From positions 1 through 6,224 of the forward strand of contig DLYY01000218.1 of NCBI GenBank assembly GCA_003447535.1: 6,224 bases of DNA. The letters run 5' to 3'. Every line of letters begins with the position of its first letter. The stretch's first letter is position 1. The notes under the pieces were generated by a model. That model saw only the letters and a list, made by a program, of their open reading frames with translations, was not told the DNA's origin and made no database searches. The position numbers and the translations under genes are program-made. Below, piece after piece: positions 1 through 4,802 of the stretch. Source of the DNA: Bacteroidota bacterium (GTDB lineage Bacteria > Bacteroidota > Bacteroidia > Chitinophagales > UBA8649).

Positions 1-1116
1 CATAACCTCACTTGCTAGTGCACTACCCCCTCCACTGTTGATTCGTAAAACGACTCCCTTTACCTGATCATCTTTCCTTAAATCATGAAATATCTCTGCA
101 AACTTATCTCCTCCTATATCATCTCTATTGCCCCTGCCATCAATAATTGATCCCTGGGCATAGACGATGGCTATATGATCTTCCTCTTCAGTATTAGACG
201 AAGAAAAGACTTCATTGTAGTATTGACCAAGGCTAACTTCCTTAACGCCATCCTCATCCTGCCCAGCACTTGACAAGATAAACTCCTCAAACACAAACCT
301 TGGCTCAACGGTATCGATAAGAGATGCCGATAGGAGCGCTCTTGGATTGCGAAGGCTTAACTTATCAAAAGAATTATCCAAAGAACTTGCCTCAATTCCG
401 CGAGAAGCAGCAACATCTTCGGCATATACTCCATACATTCCTTTCAAGATCTCTCGATATTGTGCCTTGTTCTCTGGGCTCGACTGGTTTTGCACAAAAG
501 GTTCTACCGCACTTTTGAAGGCATTATCATCTGGTCTAAAAACTTGAATATCCATTTTAAGCTTGGATTGCAGTAGCTCCCCAAAGTAGGTCAATTCTGC
601 TCCAAAGCCACGCATTAAAACGTAGCCTTCAGCATTCATAGAGAATCGATCAGCAACAGAAGCTAAGTAATATCCTCGTTGAGTAACTATGTCACCATAA
701 GCGAATATTGGTTTGTCTTTCCCTTGAAAACGCTCCAACGCCTGTCGAACCTCACGAATTGAGGCATATCCATTGGGACAATCTCCAACACGAAGTATTA
801 TACCTGCAATTCGTTCATCATTACTAGCCGAATCAATAAGACGCAGCATATCATGTAATCCCACAATAGCTTCCGCAGCAAAGACTTCTCCTAGATTACC
901 TTGTGTCGCTGTATTCTCTGACCACTCCTTTGTCATATCAATGACTAGATAACTATCCTCCTCAACAAGGCTTTCTTCACCACAAGTGCGAAGCATAAGT
1001 ACGAAAACGACTAAAAAAACAACAAGCAGAGCGGATAAAAGTCGAGAAAACATATTTCCAACCACTACGGTGCCTACTGAAGCCCAAAACCCTTTGGCTT
1101 TACCTTGTATTGACAT
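1..1116 (-). CDS. sppA: Signal peptide peptidase SppA (protease IV family), 3' end missing at window edge
   Basis: This is a membrane-anchored serine protease that degrades signal peptides left in the membrane after secretion; 372 residues are visible and the frame is open to base 1. An N-terminal signal-anchor helix covers about residues 24-42, rich in L, V and F. The first S49-peptidase half contains FKSAVEPF, whose Lys201 matches the catalytic lysine of the family. The second half ends at the window edge with RINSGGGSALASE, where Ser365 matches the nucleophile; the family normally has NSPGGS, so the proline is replaced by glycine. The long, two-domain form with Lys in the N-terminal half and Ser in the C-terminal half fits the E. 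coli-type SppA of roughly 590-620 residues, so over a third of the gene lies outside. The start ATG at 1116-1114 is well fixed: an in-frame TAA lies six codons upstream (1134-1132) with no other start between. It is divergent from folK with a 17-bp gap. No clear promoter or Shine-Dalgarno site was seen for it. Confidence 0.95.
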   Translation of the reverse strand, partial: MSIQGKAKGFWASVGTVVVGNMFSRLLSALLVVFLVVFVLMLRTCGEESLVEEDSYLVIDMTKEWSENTATQGNLGEVFAAEAIVGLHDMLRLIDSASNDERIAGIILRVGDCPNGYASIREVRQALERFQGKDKPIFAYGDIVTQRGYYLASVADRFSMNAEGYVLMRGFGAELTYFGELLQSKLKMDIQVFRPDDNAFKSAVEPFVQNQSSPENKAQYREILKGMYGVYAEDVAASRGIEASSLDNSFDKLSLRNPRALLSASLIDTVEPRFVFEEFILSSAGQDEDGVKEVSLGQYYNEVFSSSNTEEEDHIAIVYAQGSIIDGRGNRDDIGGDKFAEIFHDLRKDDQVKGVVLRINSGGGSALASEVM

Positions 1117-1121
1117 AACAC

Positions 1122-1129
1122 TATCTTTG
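1122..1129 (+). promoter_or_regulatory. Bacteroidota-type -7 element (TATCTTTG) of folK
   Basis: TATCTTTG matches the Bacteroidota -7 consensus TAnnTTTG at every fixed position. It ends only four bases before the folK ATG, so transcription would start at or very near the start codon and give a leaderless or nearly leaderless mRNA. The -33 TTG is not well placed: the nearest candidates, at 1105-1107 and 1094-1096, give spacers of 14 and 25 bp instead of about 17-23. The element lies inside the 17-bp gap between the divergent sppA and folK starts. Confidence 0.55.
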
Positions 1130-1133
1130 GTTT

Positions 1134-1604
1134 ATGCAACAAGATACAGGGATAAAATCTTTTCTATTGGTTGGATCAAATCTTGGCAATCCTCATGCAC
1201 AAATCGATCATGGCTATGACCTAGTTAATCAAGATTGTGGCCGAATTATTCATCGAACACCATGCCAAAAAACAGAACCCTGGGGCTATCACGACCAACC
1301 TGTCTTTTACAATGAGATATGGACGATAGAAACCGTTGTAGAGCCATTAGAACTCTTACGGAAGCTGAAGAATATTGAAGTAAAATGCGGCAGAAAACCA
1401 AGATCTAAGTGGTATGCAAGAGAGCTTGACATTGACATTCTCTTTTATGGCCAAGAGGTTGTTCAGCATACGAACCTAACGATACCGCATCCATGGCATC
1501 ATAAAAGACTATTTAGCCTGAAACTCATGCGAGAGGCTGCACCTAACTTTAGTCATCCAATCTTTGAAAAAACCTCTGAAATTCTCATTGAATCCTTACC
1601 ATAA
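1134..1604 (+). CDS. folK: 2-amino-4-hydroxy-6-hydroxymethyldihydropteridine diphosphokinase (HPPK)
   Basis: This cytoplasmic enzyme transfers pyrophosphate from ATP to 6-hydroxymethyl-7,8-dihydropterin, the step before dihydropteroate synthase in folate synthesis. At 156 residues it has the usual size for single-domain HPPK. Visible family motifs are VGSNLGN (residues 13-19), the pterin-site region with PWGYHDQPVFYN (49-60), and WYARELDIDIL (93-103), where Asp99 and Asp101 match the two Mg-binding aspartates and Arg96 the conserved arginine of the usual WGPR motif. The IPHP motif is at 117-120, followed by the conserved R125. WYAR in place of WGPR is a small variation. The ATG at 1134 is the only plausible start because GSN must lie near the N-terminus and the next methionine is at residue 132. 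No other folate gene is adjacent; its neighbours are divergent sppA and, 30 bp downstream, the OmpA-like gene, with which it could be co-transcribed. Confidence 0.95.
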   Translation: MQQDTGIKSFLLVGSNLGNPHAQIDHGYDLVNQDCGRIIHRTPCQKTEPWGYHDQPVFYNEIWTIETVVEPLELLRKLKNIEVKCGRKPRSKWYARELDIDILFYGQEVVQHTNLTIPHPWHHKRLFSLKLMREAAPNFSHPIFEKTSEILIESLP

Positions 1605-1617
1605 AATCGTACCTTGA
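1588..1617 (+). promoter_or_regulatory. Weak candidate promoter for the OmpA-like gene
   Basis: A TTG at 1588-1590 (inside the end of folK) is followed after 19 bp by TACCTTGA at 1610-1617, which resembles TAnnTTTG with one T missing. The spacing is right for a Bacteroidota promoter, but the -7 match is poor. Read-through from folK is an equally good explanation for expression of the downstream gene. Confidence 0.25.
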
Positions 1618-1634
1618 TTTCATATTAAAAGATT

Positions 1635-3197
1635 ATGAGATACCTCACCATCTTATCTATCATAGGGTTACTTGCTCAGCACGCGCTCTTTGCACAATCA
1701 GAAGAGCTATCCAATTATAGAGGCCCTGACTATAGTCTAAACACGATCCAGCGCAGTGATTTAAATTCTGTAAATCCCTATCGTACGTGGAATGTGTCGC
1801 TAGGTTTTGGGCTAGCCCATCCTGGAACCGATATTCGCTATCGAAACATCTTTGGCAGTCGACTACCGAAAAATGAAAATCAATACAGCCTTTCACTTCG
1901 TGCTACTAAAATGTTTTCTGCAGGATTTGGACTTCGTGCAGAGATTAAACACAGTCGTGTACAAGGAGTAATTGACACCCTTGTCCAAGGCAATCGAAAT
2001 CTCAATGATATCCTAGCTAGTGGACTGGGTGATGGATATTATTTTACAAGTCCTGTAACCCAAGCCGGCATTCATGTTTATTGGAATATCAGCAACAGCG
2101 CCTTTAGCATGAATAGGCACTTACATGCTAAGTCTGCAGGACAAACCATGAGGGAAAGAAGATTCAGCTTCTATCTTTTTAGCGGGCTTGCTATGGCATG
2201 GTATTCACCGAGCTTTTATGACTTAGACGACAATCCAGTTTCCAATCTACGAAACACACCACTCCAGCTTGATGCAACCTCGCAAGTCGTTTTACCTGTT
2301 GGCTTTGGGACCAAATTTAAGCTTTCAAAAATGCTAGACCTAGGTTTTGAATACGGCATAAACTATCTCATGGGAGACAACTTAGATGGTTTTGTCTATG
2401 ACTTTCCTGGGCAAAAACGCAATGACCACTACAGTAATTTAGATATTAATCTAACCGTCAAACTTGGTAAAAAAGGAAGCACTGAGGAGCATATGGAATG
2501 GATTCAACCCATACAAACGGTGCTTGATGACATAGAGGCCCTTAATCAAGATATGAACCGTTTGAAATCAGATATCGATGGAGATGGCGTATCCGATTAT
2601 TTTGACCGCGATTTGGAGACTGCTGAAGGAAGTCCGATTAATCCCGATGGCACACTTCGAGATTCGGATAATGATGGCATTCCCGATGATGCCGACCTTG
2701 AACCATTTAGTGATTATCAAGTCGAGGTCGATGAGTTTGGTCGAGCTCTGGACGACGATAAAGACGGTGTACCCAATCATAATGATTTAGCCAGCAATAC
2801 TCCTGAAGGAAGTATTGTTAACTTTCAAGGCATTCCGATTCAAACAGATGGGGAATCGAACATAGGTATCGGAAATCGCTTACCCTCTATATACTTTGAG
2901 TTTAACGCAAGCAAAATTCTCACAACCTACCACGATGAGTTGTTAACCATTGCCACAACTGTCAAGGATTTTCCTGATGTAGCTTGGGAAGTACGAGGAT
3001 TCTGCGATGCAACGGGAAATGCGCTAATCAATGACGAACTCGCTTCACAACGGATACAAGCAGTCATTAATCATCTTAATGAAAACTATCAGATTGATAA
3101 ATCTACTTTTCAGCCTAAAATCATTGGTAATAAAATACTTAACTCTCCATACGATGCAATAAATCGTCGAGTTGATATAGTGCCTATAAATAATTAA
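1635..3197 (+). CDS. Exported OmpA-family protein: beta-barrel-like N-terminus, TSP3-like repeats, peptidoglycan-binding C-terminus
   Basis: This 520-residue protein begins with a signal peptide (hydrophobic core about residues 4-19, likely cleaved after ALFA at 20). Residues about 50-277 have alternating aromatic/hydrophobic strands and a WNVSLGFGLAHP-type opening, as in outer-membrane beta-barrel domains. A linker with Asp-rich TSP3-like calcium motifs follows: DIDGDGVSD (313-321), DSDNDGIPD (343-351) and DDDKDGVPN (373-381), separated by EGSxxNxxG spacers at 331-339 and 391-399. Residues about 416-518 form an OmpA C-terminal domain: YFEFNASKI, GFCDATG and NRRVDIV. Asp458 and Arg473 fall where the family binds the diaminopimelate of peptidoglycan. 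GFCD replaces the more common GHTD. The likely role is to tie the outer membrane to the cell wall; any ligand or transport role is unknown. It lies 30 bp after folK and 24 bp before the acidic secreted protein, in the same direction. The start is fixed by the signal peptide. No gene symbol is assigned because many paralogues exist in this phylum. Confidence 0.9.
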   Translation: MRYLTILSIIGLLAQHALFAQSEELSNYRGPDYSLNTIQRSDLNSVNPYRTWNVSLGFGLAHPGTDIRYRNIFGSRLPKNENQYSLSLRATKMFSAGFGLRAEIKHSRVQGVIDTLVQGNRNLNDILASGLGDGYYFTSPVTQAGIHVYWNISNSAFSMNRHLHAKSAGQTMRERRFSFYLFSGLAMAWYSPSFYDLDDNPVSNLRNTPLQLDATSQVVLPVGFGTKFKLSKMLDLGFEYGINYLMGDNLDGFVYDFPGQKRNDHYSNLDINLTVKLGKKGSTEEHMEWIQPIQTVLDDIEALNQDMNRLKSDIDGDGVSDYFDRDLETAEGSPINPDGTLRDSDNDGIPDDADLEPFSDYQVEVDEFGRALDDDKDGVPNHNDLASNTPEGSIVNFQGIPIQTDGESNIGIGNRLPSIYFEFNASKILTTYHDELLTIATTVKDFPDVAWEVRGFCDATGNALINDELASQRIQAVINHLNENYQIDKSTFQPKIIGNKILNSPYDAINRRVDIVPINN

Positions 3198-3202
3198 CTT
3201 TC
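3172..3202 (+). promoter_or_regulatory. Candidate Bacteroidota promoter for the acidic secreted-protein gene
   Basis: TTG at 3172-3174 and TAACTTTC at 3195-3202 are separated by 20 bp. The -7 element matches TAnnTTTG except for its last base. It overlaps the stop codon of the OmpA-like gene and would start transcription about 15 bases ahead of the ATG at 3222, giving this gene its own promoter in addition to any read-through. Confidence 0.45.
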
Positions 3203-3203
3203 G
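3196..3203 (+). repeat. Left copy of short direct repeat AACTTTCG
   Basis: AACTTTCG begins within the OmpA-like stop codon. The same eight bases recur at 3833-3840, immediately after the acidic protein gene. The pair brackets that gene almost exactly. The site also overlaps the candidate -7 element, and AACTTTC (with two extra matching bases, TT, on its left) occurs again inside the OmpA-like gene at 2818-2826, so chance remains possible. Confidence 0.35.
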
Positions 3204-3221
3204 CTTCTTAAATTAAATATT

Positions 3222-3833
3222 ATGAATACTTTAAAATCCTTTCTTGTACTTAGCTTCGCCATGCTCTGCATGACTAACGCAATGGCCGAAAGCAACGCGC
3301 CAGAAGATAAATATGTTGTCATAACAAACAACTCCGATCGAGATATTTTTTATCTCTATGTATCCCCTGAATCCTCTGGAGATTGGGAGGATGATGTTTT
3401 GGGAGATGATGTTTTGCTAGCCGGAGATGATATCAAAATCAACCTCTATGGTTATGACGAGTGTATGTTTGATATCAAGGCAGTCTATGACAATGAGGAA
3501 GAAGAGTTTAGCTGGGATGTCAATGTTTGCATCGATGATGTTGAATTTTATGGTGCAGGCAATGATGAGGTAATTGAGGGGCTATATGTAAATATCGCGA
3601 ACGAAACCTCTGTGGATATATGGTATTTATATATGTCCCCGCAATCCTCTGATTCGTGGGAAGAAGATGTATTAGGAGAGAATGACATCTTACTAGCGTG
3701 GGATGATATGAAAATAGATCTCGATGGCTATGAGGAGTGTCTATGGGACTTTAAAGCGGTGTTTGCCGATGACGAAGAAGTTGAGCTCTACGAAGTAAAT
3801 GTCTGTGAGGATAACGTTACTTTCTACGAATAA
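3222..3833 (+). CDS. Secreted, very acidic protein with two copies of an uncharacterised domain
   Basis: No function is known to me for this 203-residue protein. A signal peptide covers residues 1-22, with likely cleavage after AMA. The mature part consists of two related domains, about residues 31-110 and 122-202, that are roughly half identical when aligned with a one-residue gap. Shared positions include YLYxSPxSS, WExDVLG, LLAxDD, GYxEC, KAV and VNVCxDxVxFY. Each domain has two cysteines 22 residues apart (81/103 and 173/195), suggesting one disulfide per domain after export. By hand count the mature protein holds about 53 Asp/Glu and only 6 Lys/Arg. The pattern of short alternating hydrophobic strands suggests a beta-sandwich; that is inference. 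I recall similar NxSxxxIxxLYxSP...WxxDxLG domains in other bacterial exported proteins without a settled role. The ATG at 3222 is fixed by the signal peptide and lies in an AT-rich leader. The gene ends on a TAA, after which the same frame continues into a tail-fibre-like fragment. Confidence 0.85.
   Translation: MNTLKSFLVLSFAMLCMTNAMAESNAPEDKYVVITNNSDRDIFYLYVSPESSGDWEDDVLGDDVLLAGDDIKINLYGYDECMFDIKAVYDNEEEEFSWDVNVCIDDVEFYGAGNDEVIEGLYVNIANETSVDIWYLYMSPQSSDSWEEDVLGENDILLAWDDMKIDLDGYEECLWDFKAVFADDEEVELYEVNVCEDNVTFYE
3312..3827 (+). repeat. Intragenic domain duplication in the acidic secreted protein
   Basis: Bases 3312-3551 and 3585-3827 encode two homologous domains of 80 and 81 residues joined by an 11-residue linker. 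Protein similarity is clear, but the DNA copies have drifted widely, especially at third codon positions, so the duplication is old and is not a recent tandem copy. The second copy has one extra residue before the LLAxDD segment and Trp160 where the first has Gly68. Confidence 0.85.
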
Positions 3834-3840
3834 ACTTTCG
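3833..3840 (+). repeat. Right copy of short direct repeat AACTTTCG
   Basis: This second copy of the eight-base repeat begins at the last base of the acidic-protein stop codon and marks the left border of recognisable tail-fibre-like coding sequence. See the left copy at 3196-3203. Confidence 0.35.
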
Positions 3841-4214
3841 GAACAAGTGGTCAGGTGCTGACTACAGATGGCACAGGAAATGTTTCTTTCCAAAATGCTC
3901 CTTCATTTTTTAACAATATGCAAGGGGGAATAAAATCCGTTGGCTCTTCGGCAGGTGCGAACTTTAAAGAAGTTACGATTACCTTCCCCACTCCATTCAC
4001 GACCACGCCAACCATTATTGGTACTGTAGTCTATAATAATATAGGGATCGGGAATATGTTCATTGCAACATTAAAAGGTTATAACAACGCGCAATGTGTT
4101 TTTCGAATCGAACGTATCGACAACGCCTATGTTAATGGCGCAGGATCTGGAAATCCACTGCAATCCACTTCATGGGGAGCTGACTTGAAGCTAAACTGGA
4201 TGGCCTTTGAATAA
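3834..4214 (+). pseudogene. Headless C-terminal fragment of a tail-fibre/adhesin-like protein (possible H-type-lectin-like fold)
   Basis: An open frame of 126 codons follows directly, in phase, after the TAA of the acidic-protein gene. It opens with FGTSGQVLTTDGTGNVSF (fragment residues 2-19), a motif that in phage tail fibres and Bacteroidota surface proteins normally lies far inside long proteins, just before a C-terminal head. The rest, with FPTPFTTTP (about 50-58) and a closing WGADLKLNWMAFE (114-126), reads like a complete terminal beta-sandwich domain resembling H-type lectin/tail-fibre receptor-binding tips; the fold assignment is tentative. There is no signal peptide and no proper start: the earliest options are GTG at 3855, inside the motif, or ATG at 3918. 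The coding signal upstream of any start points to a lost 5' part, so I treat it as a remnant. The domain itself has no internal stop or frameshift, which suggests recent loss or residual expression as a short protein. Confidence 0.6.
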
Positions 4215-4230
4215 GACATAAAGGGCTTTT
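4203..4230 (+). terminator. Possible rho-independent terminator between convergent genes
   Basis: GCCTTT at 4203-4208 can pair with GGGC and the two preceding A residues at 4221-4226 (six pairs, one of them G-U) around a 12-base loop, followed by TTTT at 4227-4230. It overlaps the end of the tail-fibre-like fragment and the stop of the convergent methyltransferase gene. The stem is short and the T run is only four bases, so it is weak. It would act on plus-strand transcription. Confidence 0.3.
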
Positions 4231-4750
4231 AAGCAGACCGTAAATGCCATAAGGCAATACCGGCAGAGACGCTGACATTTAAACTATGCTTGATCCCGTA
4301 TTGAGGAATTTCCAAAGCATAGTCACATAGTGCAAGTAACTCAGGACGTATGCCATCCACTTCGTTACCGACGATAAGTAGTGATTGGTCAGGCGCCTTA
4401 AAATCATGGAGATTAACGGACTGGTGGCATTGTTCGAGGGCAAGAATGGTAAATCCCTCTTGCTTTAGTGCTTGTATCGCATCGATAACATCAACTTGGC
4501 CTAGATATTCCCAGGATACCTCTTGCTCAGCACCAATCGCAGACTTTCGAATCTCCTTATGGGGAGGCTGGGGACATATACCCGAGAGATAGATTTTTTC
4601 AATGGCCAAGGCATCGGACGTTCTGAAAATAGCACCTACATTGTGCCCACTTCTTACATTATCTAATAGCACCCTTATCGAGCGCTCAGCACGTGGTCTC
4701 GCCTTGTGTTCCACGGCTAATTCTTGAATAGTCTTTTTACTTATGTTCAT
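4229..4750 (-). CDS. SpoU/TrmH-family RNA 2'-O-ribose methyltransferase
   Basis: This cytoplasmic SAM-dependent enzyme would methylate a ribose 2'-OH in tRNA or rRNA; the exact target cannot be read from sequence. At 173 residues it is essentially a lone SPOUT (trefoil-knot) domain with a short N-terminal extension and no separate RNA-binding domain. The three SpoU motifs are present: motif 1 around NVGAIFRTSDA (residues 37-47, with Arg43 the usual catalytic arginine), motif 2 LIVGNEVDGI (125-134), and motif 3 IPQYGIKHSLNVSVSAGI (148-165), which forms the SAM-binding knot. The ATG at 4750-4748 precedes motif 1 by a normal distance. AGAGGGG lies four bases upstream of it, but I do not treat this as decisive because Shine-Dalgarno use is rare in this phylum. 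It is divergent from mutS across 52 bp and converges on the tail-fibre-like fragment with a 14-bp gap. No gene symbol is given because trmH/trmL-type specificity is undecided. Confidence 0.93.
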   Translation of the reverse strand: MNISKKTIQELAVEHKARPRAERSIRVLLDNVRSGHNVGAIFRTSDALAIEKIYLSGICPQPPHKEIRKSAIGAEQEVSWEYLGQVDVIDAIQALKQEGFTILALEQCHQSVNLHDFKAPDQSLLIVGNEVDGIRPELLALCDYALEIPQYGIKHSLNVSVSAGIALWHLRSA

Positions 4751-4767
4751 ATAACCCCTCTAACCTA

Positions 4768-4798
4768 TTGAAAACACGTAATGTGAAGCGTACATTTA
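4768..4798 (+). promoter_or_regulatory. Candidate Bacteroidota promoter for mutS
   Basis: TTG at 4768-4770 and TACATTTA at 4791-4798 are separated by 20 bp. The -7 element matches TAnnTTTG except for its final base. It ends four bases before the mutS ATG, the same geometry as the folK element, so the message would be leaderless or nearly so. It sits in the 52-bp gap shared with the divergent methyltransferase gene. Confidence 0.5.
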
Positions 4799-4802
4799 TA
4801 CT

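Noticed and set aside
324..547. Two overlapping plus-strand open frames of 64 and 66 codons
   Set aside because: They lie entirely within the sppA coding region on the other strand, which has clear protease motifs; they show no family resemblance.
986..1219. Plus-strand frame of 77 codons spanning the sppA and folK starts
   Set aside because: It covers the antisense of the sppA signal anchor and the wrong frame of folK, with no recognisable features.
2568..2790. Open frames on both strands over the TSP3-like repeats
   Set aside because: They arise from the repetitive GAT/GAC-rich coding of the calcium motifs in the real frame.
3222..4214. A single fused protein produced by stop-codon read-through or a sequencing error at 3831-3833
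   Set aside because: The two parts are in phase, but the second acidic domain ends cleanly at the same conserved point (FY) as the first, one residue before the TAA. No read-through signal is visible. A base error cannot be excluded without reads.
3834..4214. Evidence of a prophage
   Set aside because: Only one tail-fibre-like fragment is present, with no other phage gene, integrase or attachment site; such domains also occur in Bacteroidota surface proteins.
4751..4762. Shine-Dalgarno site (AGAGGGG) for the methyltransferase gene
   Set aside because: Spacing to the ATG is only four bases, pairing with the anti-SD is partial, and the phylum rarely uses such sites.
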